DNA from: SOIA01 sp964348015 | GTDB taxonomy: Bacteria > Acidobacteriota > Aminicenantia > Aminicenantales > Aminicenantaceae | Assembly: GCA_964348015.1 (NCBI GenBank) | Contig: CAYGBC010000018.1 | Coordinates: forward strand, 1 to 15,541 | Length of the DNA: 15,541 nt | Direction of reading: 5' to 3' | Notes under the pieces: model-generated | Told to the model about the DNA's origin: nothing | Seen by the model: only the letters and a program-made list of their open reading frames with translations | Database searches by the model: none | Made by a program: the position numbers and the translations under genes | Part shown: one piece after another, positions 7,590-14,598 of the stretch | How the letters are laid out: every line of letters starts with the position of its first letter | How positions within the stretch are numbered: the first letter of the stretch is position 1

Positions 7590-8671
7590 GCACAAACTGC
7601 TTTGATGCGGCCATCGACTTTCGGCCTCCGGGGAAGCGGAGTCAAATGGATGCTGTGCTTCGTGCCGGAGGCAAGAGGACATCCGCCTCTTTCCATTTTT
7701 ATGAGCCTCTTCCGGGAGACACGCGTGGCCCCCATTTGGTCCGGATCCATACTCACCAGCCCCTTGTGCTGGGATGGAAGGATGCGTTCGATGTCCTGGA
7801 GTCAGGAAGAAGGCGTATTCTGGGAAGGGGACGTGTTTTGAATCCCTTTTCAGAAAAGGTGACGCAGACCAAAATAAAAAAACATATAAATTTCCTCAAA
7901 GCCCTTCAAGGAGACAGGAAGCAAGCCATATCGATACTGGCTCAGGAGAGAGGGATGCGGGGTTTGAAAGAAAAAGAAATCACGGATTTTTTCCCCTCAG
8001 GGAAAAAAACTCTGCTGCGGCTGGTCCAGGAGCTGGAGGAGGAGGGAAAGATACGGATTCTCTCTTTCACTCCTCTTTTTCTGCTTTCTCAGGAGGGGTT
8101 TATTTTTATCTGCGGGAAAATTACTGAATTCCTTTCTCGTTTCCATCAGAAATATCCTGACCGGAACGGAGCCAGTCAGGAAAGACTCCAGAAAAGGTTT
8201 AACGTCCATCCCAGGGTGCTCTCCCTTGCATTGAAACATCTCCTTCACACAGGCCAGGTCAAGGAGTCAGGAGAGGAATTCTCCCGGCCGGACTTCAAAG
8301 TGACCTTGACTCCTGAGGACGAGAAGATCCTCAAGAAGCTGGAGGAGATGAGCCTGAAAGGAGATTTCCGGCTGTTTTCACTGGAAGAACTCCAGAGGCA
8401 CTTCCGGATCAGCCCGAAGAAGCTCGACAGGATGCTCTCTTTTCTCATCGAGAGAAAAAAAATCGTCCAGGGAAAGGATGGGCTACTGCTCCATTCCAAA
8501 TGGCTGGATGAGATAATACAGAATATCAAACGTTCAAAAAAGAAAGAGCTGACCATAGCCGAGTTTAAAGAAATAACAGGCCTTACCCGCAAGTATGCGA
8601 TTCCGCTTTTGGAGCTGCTGGATCAAATGGGGGTGACACGGAGAAAAGGTTCCCTGCGGGAAATTCTTTGA
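7586..8671 (+). CDS. SelB-like protein lacking the GTPase domain
   Basis: 361 residues aligning by eye with the C-terminal half or more of the selenocysteine elongation factor SelB. Residues 1-87 resemble SelB domain III (EF-Tu-like barrel), ending GRGRVLNP where SelB has GGGRVLDP-like sequence. Residues about 97-170, 171-240, 243-305 and 312-361 look like the four winged-helix modules. The last has GLTRKYAIPLLELLDQMGV (332-350) and TRRKG, close to the SECIS-binding module of SelB (E. coli: GVGRKLAIQILEYFDRIGF, TRRRG). The G domain and domain II, about 270 residues with the P-loop and NKxD motif, are absent. This is not a local truncation: upstream lies intact rnr, overlapping by ATGA, so it appears to be an intact translationally coupled gene. 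It cannot deliver Sec-tRNA by GTP hydrolysis alone. RNA binding is inferred. No sel gene or SECIS was seen in the window. Confidence 0.85.
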   Translation: MSTNCFDAAIDFRPPGKRSQMDAVLRAGGKRTSASFHFYEPLPGDTRGPHLVRIHTHQPLVLGWKDAFDVLESGRRRILGRGRVLNPFSEKVTQTKIKKHINFLKALQGDRKQAISILAQERGMRGLKEKEITDFFPSGKKTLLRLVQELEEEGKIRILSFTPLFLLSQEGFIFICGKITEFLSRFHQKYPDRNGASQERLQKRFNVHPRVLSLALKHLLHTGQVKESGEEFSRPDFKVTLTPEDEKILKKLEEMSLKGDFRLFSLEELQRHFRISPKKLDRMLSFLIERKKIVQGKDGLLLHSKWLDEIIQNIKRSKKKELTIAEFKEITGLTRKYAIPLLELLDQMGVTRRKGSLREIL

Positions 8672-8675
8672 GGCC

Positions 8676-10775
8676 TTATTTTTTCTTTTTCTTTTCCTTG
8701 TCTTTTTCCTTGCCCTTCTTGTCTAAGGCTGTTTTGAGCTTTTCCGCGAAAAGACCGAATTTGGGCTCTTCTGTGACAACCGGCTTCTCCTTTTTCTCTT
8801 TGACCTGGGTAGGGGCGGCTGCTTTTTCGACCACGGCTTCTTTTTTCTCTTTTTCCTTTAAGGCCCGAAGAGCCTCCTGTTCGTATTCTTCAGCACTGAT
8901 TCTTTCCTCCAGAACCCTCTTGGTTCCTCGCCTGGCCCGCGGCACTCTCTCGGCCTCCAGACGCATTCTTTTTTTCCTCGTAACTTTTTCTCGCCTGGCC
9001 GGGGGCGCTTCTTCCGGCTCTTTTTTCTCGATTTTTTCTTTTTCAATCGGGGGAAACGCTTCGGCTCTTATTTCTTCTTTTCTTTCCGGTTCAGCTCGAG
9101 CGGGAGGCATTTCTTCCACAGGGGCCTCTGATCCGGGGCTGACAGCCGGGGCTTCTTCGATCCTTTCTTCTGCAGGAGCAGCGGGAGGCATTTCTTCAGG
9201 CACTTCGGGTTTTTCCTCTTCCTCCTCAATTTTTTCCTGGTAGAAAAAGATTCCCGCTTTTTTCTCGGACTGGGAAAACTCAGGAGTGGAGAGCAAGACT
9301 TTTTCGACATCCTCCTGGGTGGTGCGTTTCAGAATATCGACAAGATGATACGCCCGGAGATAGTGAAGCGAGAATTTTTTCCTCTCCAGGGCAAAATTCT
9401 TGAAAACGAAAACCAGAAGCTCCGGGAGCTCCCGTTTCTTCCTTTCTTTAAACAGGGAGAGAAGTTTGACCAGGGTCTCTCTTTCCAGGTGAATAATCTT
9501 ATTCGGGATGGAGAAGGTGAATTCTTCTTCGCCGTTCTGGCTGATCACGTCTTTTTTGGGGTCATAACTGACTTTTAAAACCGAGATCTTCTTCTTCGAC
9601 TTCTTCAGCCAGAAATTGAATCGATTCAGATCTTTCTTTTCCAGAGTGAGGCTCGCACCCTGTGGAACATGGTGGGCTTCATAGAACTCTTTCAAACCCA
9701 GGATATAACCGGAGGACGGATAATAATAGACGGTGTATTCTTTCCCGCCCTCGATGTCTGAAAATGTGAATTCTCGCGCTCGGGAAAATTCTTTACTCGC
9801 GGCTTTCGGGATTTTGATTCCCCCGGAGAGAATCTCTCGCCAGCCAAGATAGATCTTCAGTGGAGTTTCCGGGGAATGGGAGATCTCTTCCTTGGTTTCT
9901 TCCACAGTTGGGGGGACTTTGGCCTTAGGGGCGGAAAGAGGCAGGTTCTGGGAGAATGAATTGAGCGTTTTTTTCAAGTGCCATTTTCCCCAATCCAGAG
10001 GAGAAACATAGACAAAGTCTTTTTTGTAAGTTTTATCCAGAAGATAGGTCAAACTCATGCAGTGAAGGTCAAAAAGTTCATCCGCACTTTTGATATTAAA
10101 GAATTTTTTTACGAGCTCGGGCACCGCTGTAGAGTGTTTGGTTTCATCGATAAAAGTTTTAATCTGTTCTATTGTCTTGCTTTTGATATCGATTTTCTTT
10201 TCTGAGAGCTGCCAGAACTCGTTCCAGTTGAAGAATTTTTTTGATTTGGAGAGGGCGACTCTCAAATTTTTTCCCAAGCTTCTGAAGTCTCTATCTGTCA
10301 TCGGGAGGGCGTTGAGCCTCGGGTCTTCCTTTTTTTCAATCGTCTCAGGAGTCTTGGCTTTGCCTTCGAGATTACTGGGAAGAAGAACCTGGGTTTTTGT
10401 CTTTTTCATGTATTCGATGTATTTTCGGAAGGTCCCTCCTCCGGAATAGTCGACTTCCAGCATCTCGCAGTTGAAGTCCTTGTAATCTATTTTCCTGATC
10501 ACCTGCAGGACAACTGCGCCCTTGTACGGCTCCATCCCCTTGCTGCTCACCATTAAAGGCTCGTCGTATTCCTTATAAATCAGATCCCCGACTTCGTACT
10601 CGCATTCGGGATCGTACTTCTTGACTTCCTGCTGCATCTGGCTGGACGTCTTCTTGTAGGCCAGCTTTTTCGCCATCTCCTGGAGAGCGAGGGGTTTGCT
10701 TGTGCCCGAGAGTTCCTTTTCTATGAAGTCGAGGTTCTCCGGCGTGATTTGCGTGGCTTCGATTTTTTTATTCAT
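8676..10775 (-). CDS. Large charged protein of unknown function
   Basis: No family recognised. The 699 residues have no signal peptide or membrane segment. Residues 1-50 look helical and helix-turn-helix-like. Residues 55-130 look like a small beta domain (YEVGDLIYKEY). Residues 175-275 are helical. Residues about 317-390 have a beta-rich pattern (GGIKIPKAASKEF, YTVYYYPSSGYILGLKEFY) that loosely recalls B3/AbrB-type DNA-binding barrels. Residues about 420-510 are another helical module. From about 515 to the end the chain is low-complexity, first Glu/Pro/Ala-rich, then Lys/Arg/Glu-rich, ending KEKKKKK, and is probably disordered. It is the last gene of the operon, 2 nt after the carbamoyltransferase stop, with no strong Shine-Dalgarno. 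Nucleic-acid binding is a guess from the charge and fold patterns. Its stop is 4 bp from the convergent SelB-like gene. Confidence 0.85.
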   Translation of the reverse strand: MNKKIEATQITPENLDFIEKELSGTSKPLALQEMAKKLAYKKTSSQMQQEVKKYDPECEYEVGDLIYKEYDEPLMVSSKGMEPYKGAVVLQVIRKIDYKDFNCEMLEVDYSGGGTFRKYIEYMKKTKTQVLLPSNLEGKAKTPETIEKKEDPRLNALPMTDRDFRSLGKNLRVALSKSKKFFNWNEFWQLSEKKIDIKSKTIEQIKTFIDETKHSTAVPELVKKFFNIKSADELFDLHCMSLTYLLDKTYKKDFVYVSPLDWGKWHLKKTLNSFSQNLPLSAPKAKVPPTVEETKEEISHSPETPLKIYLGWREILSGGIKIPKAASKEFSRAREFTFSDIEGGKEYTVYYYPSSGYILGLKEFYEAHHVPQGASLTLEKKDLNRFNFWLKKSKKKISVLKVSYDPKKDVISQNGEEEFTFSIPNKIIHLERETLVKLLSLFKERKKRELPELLVFVFKNFALERKKFSLHYLRAYHLVDILKRTTQEDVEKVLLSTPEFSQSEKKAGIFFYQEKIEEEEEKPEVPEEMPPAAPAEERIEEAPAVSPGSEAPVEEMPPARAEPERKEEIRAEAFPPIEKEKIEKKEPEEAPPARREKVTRKKRMRLEAERVPRARRGTKRVLEERISAEEYEQEALRALKEKEKKEAVVEKAAAPTQVKEKKEKPVVTEEPKFGLFAEKLKTALDKKGKEKDKEKKKKK

Positions 10776-10777
10776 TG

Positions 10778-11710
10778 TTATGTGTGTTTCTTTTCCATGA
10801 GTAAGAGCATTATGGTCTTCTGGACATGCAGCCTGTTTTCAGCCTGGTCGAAGACCACCGACTGGGCTGAATCGATGACTTCATCCGTGACTTCCTCACC
10901 TCTGTGAGCGGGAAGGCAGTGCATGAAGACAGCATCGGTTTTGGCTTTGTCCATCAGTTCCGTGTTGACCTGGAAAGGAGCGAAGATTCTGGCCCTTTTG
11001 GCCTTCTCTTTCTCCTGGCCCATTGACGCCCAGACGTCTGTGTAAACCGCATCGGCCCCCTCCACGGCTTCTGACGGATCGTTCGTGAGATGGACGCTTG
11101 CCCCTGTTTCTTTCGCGTCCTGCTTGGCCTGCTTTAGGATTGCCGGATCCGGTGCGTAGCCCTTGGGAGTGGCGATGCTCATCAGGCATCCGGACTTTGC
11201 GGCGGCAAAGAGCAGGCTGTGACAGACATTGTTCCCGTCCCCGACGTATGCCAGTTTAAGACTGGTCAGGTCCTTGTGGTTTTCCCTGAGAGTGAAGAAG
11301 TCCGCCATGGCCTGACAGGGGTGCAGAAGGTCGGTCAGGGCATTGATCACCGGGATACGGGCGGCCCGGGCGAGGTCGACGGCTTCCTGGTGGGCAAATG
11401 TCCTGATCATGATCCCGTCCACCCAGCGTTCCATGTTCTTTCCCACATCGTGGGGAGTCTCTCTTTTTCCCATTTGAATATCCGCAGGGGCAAGATAAAC
11501 GGCTTCCCCCCCGAGCTGAAGCATTCCCACTTCGAAGGTCATCCGTGTCCGCAGCGAGGGCTTTTGGAATATCATGGCCAGGACTTTGTCCTTGAGTTTA
11601 TTCCGGTAATTCTGGGGATGTTTTTTGATTTTCTCAGTCATATCCAGAATCTGGCTGAACTCGTACAGGCTCAGGTCGTGTATGGAGAGGAAATCTTTTC
11701 TCATCTTCAT
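10778..11710 (-). CDS. argF: Ornithine carbamoyltransferase
   Basis: Transfers the carbamoyl group between carbamoyl phosphate and ornithine, giving citrulline. It acts in arginine synthesis or, in reverse with carbamate kinase, in citrulline breakdown. The 310 residues include the carbamoyl-phosphate motif KPSLRTR (50-56; STRTR in many homologues, with Leu for Thr a plausible natural variant), HPCQAMADF, DGNNVCHSLL, the ornithine loop DVWASMGQE and HCLPAHRGEEV. The SMG loop and HCLPxHR favour ornithine over aspartate as acceptor. Two starts are possible, ATG 11710 and ATG 11704. AAGAGAAAG just upstream is a weak ribosome-binding site. It lies 7 nt after arcC, so the two enzymes should be made together. 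Whether the role is biosynthetic (argF) or catabolic (arcB) cannot be told from sequence; no arginine deiminase gene is in the window. Confidence 0.95.
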   Translation of the reverse strand: MKMRKDFLSIHDLSLYEFSQILDMTEKIKKHPQNYRNKLKDKVLAMIFQKPSLRTRMTFEVGMLQLGGEAVYLAPADIQMGKRETPHDVGKNMERWVDGIMIRTFAHQEAVDLARAARIPVINALTDLLHPCQAMADFFTLRENHKDLTSLKLAYVGDGNNVCHSLLFAAAKSGCLMSIATPKGYAPDPAILKQAKQDAKETGASVHLTNDPSEAVEGADAVYTDVWASMGQEKEKAKRARIFAPFQVNTELMDKAKTDAVFMHCLPAHRGEEVTDEVIDSAQSVVFDQAENRLHVQKTIMLLLMEKKHT

Positions 11711-11717
11711 CTTTCTC

Positions 11718-12668
11718 TTAGAGTGACGCCCGGATCTTCGTCCCCGAACGGTTGATCAACGCGGCTTTGAGCTGATTCGCCGAGGTGATTAAGGTCTCTT
11801 TCCCTCCTCCTTGGATGTATTCGACCGCGGCATGGATCTTGGGCCCCATGGAACCCTCGGGAAACTGTCCCTGGGCGAGGTATTCTTCCGCCTGTTTTAC
11901 GGTCATGGCCGCAATCGGCTCTTCGTCGGATTTGCCGAAGTTCAGATACACCCTCTCCACGTTGGTGAGGATGATGAACAGGTCGGCTTTGACTTCCCGC
12001 GCGATCAGGCTGGCCGCGTAATCCTTATCGATCACAGCCTCGACTCCCTCGAAGAGTCCACGGCCGTTGATGATGATCGGGATGCCGCCGCCGCCTGAAG
12101 CAATCACGATTTTCCCTGCGTGCACCAGATCTCTGATAACTCTCTTCGGAACGATATCGATCGGTCTGGGGGACGGGACGACTTTGCGGTATCCCCGTCC
12201 GGCATCTTCGACCATCGTCCATTTTTTCTGTCTCGTCAGCTGCTGGGCCCTGTATTTGGTGTAAAACGGACCGATCGGCTTGGTGGGGTTCTCGAAAGCG
12301 GGGTCTTTCCTGTCGACAACGACCTGAGTGATCAGAGTGGCCACATCCCTGTCTATGGATTTTTTGCGGAGTTCGTTGATAATGGCTTTTTCCAGCATAA
12401 ATCCCATACTCCCCTCTGTCATGGCGTCACAGACTTCGAGCGAGAAAGGGGGGATCTTGGTCACCGCTTCTTCCATCTGGATGAGCAGATTCCCCACCTG
12501 GGGTCCGTTGCCGTGGACGATGATGAGGTCATACCCCTTTTTCACCACATGAACCATGAGACGGGCCGCCTTCCGGGCGTTTTTCATCTGCTCGGATTGG
12601 AGCCCTCTCTGCTTATCTGAGAGAATGGCGTTTCCCCCGAATGCGATCAGAGCGATTTTCCTCTTCAT
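11718..12668 (-). CDS. arcC: Carbamate kinase
   Basis: Interconverts carbamoyl phosphate plus ADP with carbamate plus ATP. It usually runs towards ATP in fermentative arginine or citrulline use. The 316 residues belong to the amino-acid kinase fold: AFGGNAI at 9-15, HGNGPQVGN at 52-60, ASGGGGIPI, DKDYAASLIA, LTNVERVYLNFG and EGSMGPKIHAA. Its ATG overlaps the stop of the upstream gene by one base (TGATG). AAGGA lies about 7 nt before the start, so translational coupling is likely. Pairing with the adjacent carbamoyltransferase would let labile carbamoyl phosphate pass directly between them. The direction of flux is inferred, not shown. Confidence 0.96.
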   Translation of the reverse strand: MKRKIALIAFGGNAILSDKQRGLQSEQMKNARKAARLMVHVVKKGYDLIIVHGNGPQVGNLLIQMEEAVTKIPPFSLEVCDAMTEGSMGFMLEKAIINELRKKSIDRDVATLITQVVVDRKDPAFENPTKPIGPFYTKYRAQQLTRQKKWTMVEDAGRGYRKVVPSPRPIDIVPKRVIRDLVHAGKIVIASGGGGIPIIINGRGLFEGVEAVIDKDYAASLIAREVKADLFIILTNVERVYLNFGKSDEEPIAAMTVKQAEEYLAQGQFPEGSMGPKIHAAVEYIQGGGKETLITSANQLKAALINRSGTKIRASL

Positions 12669-13972
12669 CAGAATTCCTTCAGGACCTCTTTAAGGTCAGG
12701 CGAGCCGATTTCTTCCAGAGTGTAGGTGATGCGGAGAATTCTTTTGTTCGTTTTTATCAGGCGGCCGAGATCTATTGGCGTTCCGCTGATCACAAGGTCA
12801 CAGTCGGCCTGATCAATAGTCTGGGCCAGCTCGTCGGTTTGCTTTTTTCCGTATCCCATGGCCGGAAGCACATTATCCAGATGAGTGTATTTCTGGAATG
12901 TCTCCTGGATGCTGCCGACCGCGTAGGGTCGAGGGTCGATAAGCTTGGAGGCTCCGTATCTTTTGGCGGCGATAACCCCTGCTCCGTACGGCATTCCTCC
13001 GTGGGTCAGAGTCGGCCCGTCCTCGACGACGAGAACGGTTTTTCCGGTGATGTCTTTCCCCTCCGGGACGGAGATAGTCGAGTTTGCGCGGATGATCGTT
13101 GCGTCCGGGTTGAACTGCTGGATGTTCTCCATCAGCTGGTCGAGCTTGTCTTTTTCGGCACTGTCCATTTTATTGATCACGAGGACCTGGGCTCTCCTGA
13201 AGTTCGTCTCTCCGGGGTGATACAGGAGCTCATGGCCAGACCTGTGGGGGTCGACGACCACGATTTCCAGGTCTGCCCTGTAGAAGGAAAAATCGTTGTT
13301 CCCGCCGTCCCAGAGGATGATGTCCGCTTCTTTTTCCGCTTCCTCGAGAATGGCTCCGTAATCCACTCCCGCATAGACGACGATGCCTTTCTTGATATGG
13401 GGTTCATATTCTTCCATCTCCTCGATGGTGCATTCCTGTTCGATCATGTCCTCATAGGTCGCAAACCTCTGAACCTTCTGTCTGGTTAAATCTCCGTAAG
13501 GCATGGGATGGCGGATGACGACGACTCTTTTCCCCTTTTCTTTGAGGAGAAGCGCGATCTTCCGGCTCGTCTGGCTTTTCCCGCTGCCTGTCCGGACAGC
13601 GCAGACCGAGATCAACGGAAGTTGGCTCTTGATCATCGTTTCATCAGGGCCGAGGAGAGTGAAACTGGCTCCAGCCGCGTGCACCTGGGAGGCTTTGTGC
13701 ATGACGTACTCATGGGAGACATCGCTGTAGGCGAAAAAGACTTCGGAGATCTCGTGTTTTTGGATGAGAGAAGCAAGCTCTTCTTCGGGATGGATAGGAA
13801 TGCCGTCCGGATAAGACTCTCCGGAGAGACCGGGCGGGTATTTTCTGTCCTCGATATCAGGGATCTGGGCCGCGGTGAAGGCGATGATGCGGTAGTCTGA
13901 ATTGTCCCGAAAACAGACGTTAAAATTGTGGAAATCTCTTCCTGCAGCGCCCATGATGATCGCGTTTTTCAT
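12668..13972 (-). CDS. Cyclic 2,3-diphosphoglycerate synthetase-like P-loop protein
   Basis: 434 residues resembling proteins annotated as cyclic 2,3-diphosphoglycerate synthetase, the enzyme that makes the thermoprotectant cDPG in some methanogens. It has a Rossmann-like N-terminus (IIMGAAGRDFHNFNV), FAYSDVSHEYVMHKA near 80-94, a P-loop VRTGSGKSQTSR with TGSGKS at 128-133, RHPMPYGDLTRQKVQRF, WDGGNND at 221-227, VVDPHRSGHE, and NKMD at 267-270, a GTPase-like base motif. Bacterial members often carry this name or 'GTPase' without proof of activity. It is first in the operon with carbamate kinase and carbamoyltransferase, which suggests a link to carbamoyl-phosphate or amino-acid metabolism rather than osmolyte synthesis. 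ATG 13972 has AAGGAG 8 nt upstream. Family assignment is good; the reaction is unproven. Confidence 0.85.
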   Translation of the reverse strand: MKNAIIMGAAGRDFHNFNVCFRDNSDYRIIAFTAAQIPDIEDRKYPPGLSGESYPDGIPIHPEEELASLIQKHEISEVFFAYSDVSHEYVMHKASQVHAAGASFTLLGPDETMIKSQLPLISVCAVRTGSGKSQTSRKIALLLKEKGKRVVVIRHPMPYGDLTRQKVQRFATYEDMIEQECTIEEMEEYEPHIKKGIVVYAGVDYGAILEEAEKEADIILWDGGNNDFSFYRADLEIVVVDPHRSGHELLYHPGETNFRRAQVLVINKMDSAEKDKLDQLMENIQQFNPDATIIRANSTISVPEGKDITGKTVLVVEDGPTLTHGGMPYGAGVIAAKRYGASKLIDPRPYAVGSIQETFQKYTHLDNVLPAMGYGKKQTDELAQTIDQADCDLVISGTPIDLGRLIKTNKRILRITYTLEEIGSPDLKEVLKEF

Positions 13973-13980
13973 TCACATAA

Positions 13981-13986
13981 CTCCTT
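13981..13986 (-). promoter_or_regulatory. Ribosome-binding site of the carbamoyl-phosphate operon's first gene
   Basis: On the minus strand AAGGAG ends 8 nt before ATG 13972. It is the strongest Shine-Dalgarno site on that strand and sits close behind the proposed promoter. Confidence 0.75.
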
Positions 13987-14000
13987 AAAAATGAGTCCTA

Positions 14001-14029
14001 AGTATAATACAGCCCCTCCAATTATTCAA
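14001..14029 (-). promoter_or_regulatory. Candidate sigma-70 promoter of the carbamoyl-phosphate operon
   Basis: On the minus strand TTGAAT (14029-14024) and TATACT (14006-14001) are 17 bp apart, matching the consensus at 4 of 6 and 5 of 6. Transcription would start near 13994, giving a leader of about 22 nt that contains the Shine-Dalgarno site. No operator-like palindrome overlaps it. Confidence 0.65.
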
Positions 14030-14160
14030 CGTGCAATGGGGTCAGGCTTTGATAAGTTAGAGAGTTGGAGAGCGGAGAAGCTTCAGAGAGTTGAAGTGAA
14101 ACCTCTGAAATCCAGAGTGACCGGAGGAGTTGTGTCGGCCGGAAAACTTGACTCCTGAGC

Positions 14161-14313
14161 CTATTTTTTTCGGGAAGGGCCCTTTTTGGGAAATTTCGGA
14201 CGGCCAGGCTTTACAGGAGGAGAAGGCTTCCGGAGCTTTTGCCAGGCGGGCTTCTGCCGCCTGTCGATTCTTCGAGGCATCGTCTTTAAAAGGGAACAGA
14301 TGTACTCGCTCAA
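14161..14313 (-). CDS. Possible short basic protein or gene remnant
   Basis: A minus-strand frame is open from 14331 to the TAG at 14161-14163. It could start at TTG 14313 (50 residues) or ATG 14280 (39 residues). The translation is notably basic and proline-rich (MPRRIDRRQKPAW, KPSPPVKPGRPKFPKKG, ending SRKK), like the tails of RNA-binding proteins. No good Shine-Dalgarno supports either start. The upstream in-frame stop lies right beside a palindromic repeat (from 14336), so this may be the 3' end of a gene cut off by repeat insertion. A longer frame on the same strand (14380 to 14057) overlaps it but begins inside the repeat and looks less protein-like. The coding status is uncertain. Confidence 0.3.
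   Translation of the reverse strand: MSEYICSLLKTMPRRIDRRQKPAWQKLRKPSPPVKPGRPKFPKKGPSRKK
14243..14263. other. Short perfect hairpin in the operon upstream region
   Basis: CAGGCGG (14243-14249) and CCGCCTG (14257-14263) form a 7-bp stem with a 7-nt loop. Neither strand has a following T run, so it is not an intrinsic terminator. It lies inside the possible short ORF. The rest of 14030-14160 shows nothing I can name beyond a weak AGGAGT/ACTCCT inverted repeat near 14124-14156. Confidence 0.35.
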
Positions 14314-14335
14314 TAATTCGGTAACATCTTTCTAA

Positions 14336-14525
14336 TGTCATTGCGAACGGAGTGAAGCAATCCCGTAAAAAGAAAAGCAATTTTCTCTAAGAGATTGCCA
14401 CGCTTCGCTCGCAATGACACCCTAATCTAGCTTATCCTCCTACGGGATTGCCAGGCTTTGCTCGCAATGACACCCTAATCTAGCTTATCCTCCTACGGGA
14501 TTGCCAGGCTTTGCTCGCAATGACA
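14336..14525. repeat. Palindromic repeat followed by a 53-bp tandem array
   Basis: A forward copy at 14336-14363 (TGTCATTGCGAACGGAGTGA, then AGCAATCCC) faces three reverse copies starting at 14391, 14444 and 14497. The reverse copies form a direct tandem array with an exact 53-bp period. Each unit has the palindromic module (GATTGCCA, then GCTCGCAATGACA) plus a spacer, CCCTAATCTAGCTTATCCTC. The first two full units are nearly identical; differences such as CGCTTCGC versus GGCTTTGC lie in the module. The third unit stops after the module. Forward copy and first reverse copy can fold into a hairpin with a loop of about 27 nt. The array lies between the operon promoter region and the phosphoesterase gene's 3' end. 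Confidence 0.85.
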
Positions 14526-14598
14526 CCTTTATCCTCATTATCATCAATACAAGCGTTACCTCATTACTGAGCATAAACACCTGCCCGATTTCCTTATC

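Noticed and set aside
7586..8671. Pseudogene of a full-length selB
   Set aside because: There is no G-domain remnant upstream; the intact rnr gene occupies that position and overlaps the start codon.
8668..9243. Plus-strand frame encoding a Ser/Phe-rich 191-residue product
   Set aside because: It is the antisense shadow of the low-complexity tail of the minus-strand 699-residue gene; the Phe and Ser runs mirror its Lys and Glu codons.
10778..11710. Aspartate or N-acetylornithine carbamoyltransferase
   Set aside because: The DVWASMGQE and HCLPAHRGEEV motifs fit ornithine carbamoyltransferase; SLRTR alone does not indicate another acceptor.
12641..13489. Plus-strand frame of 282 codons
   Set aside because: It lies antisense to the cDPG-synthetase-like gene, which has clear family motifs, and its own product shows none.
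14057..14380. Minus-strand frame of 107 codons
   Set aside because: It begins inside the palindromic repeat, runs through non-coding sequence and lacks family features; the shorter overlapping frame looks more protein-like.
14391..14525. CRISPR array
   Set aside because: The 53-bp units have near-identical spacers, so this is a plain tandem repeat, and no cas gene is present.
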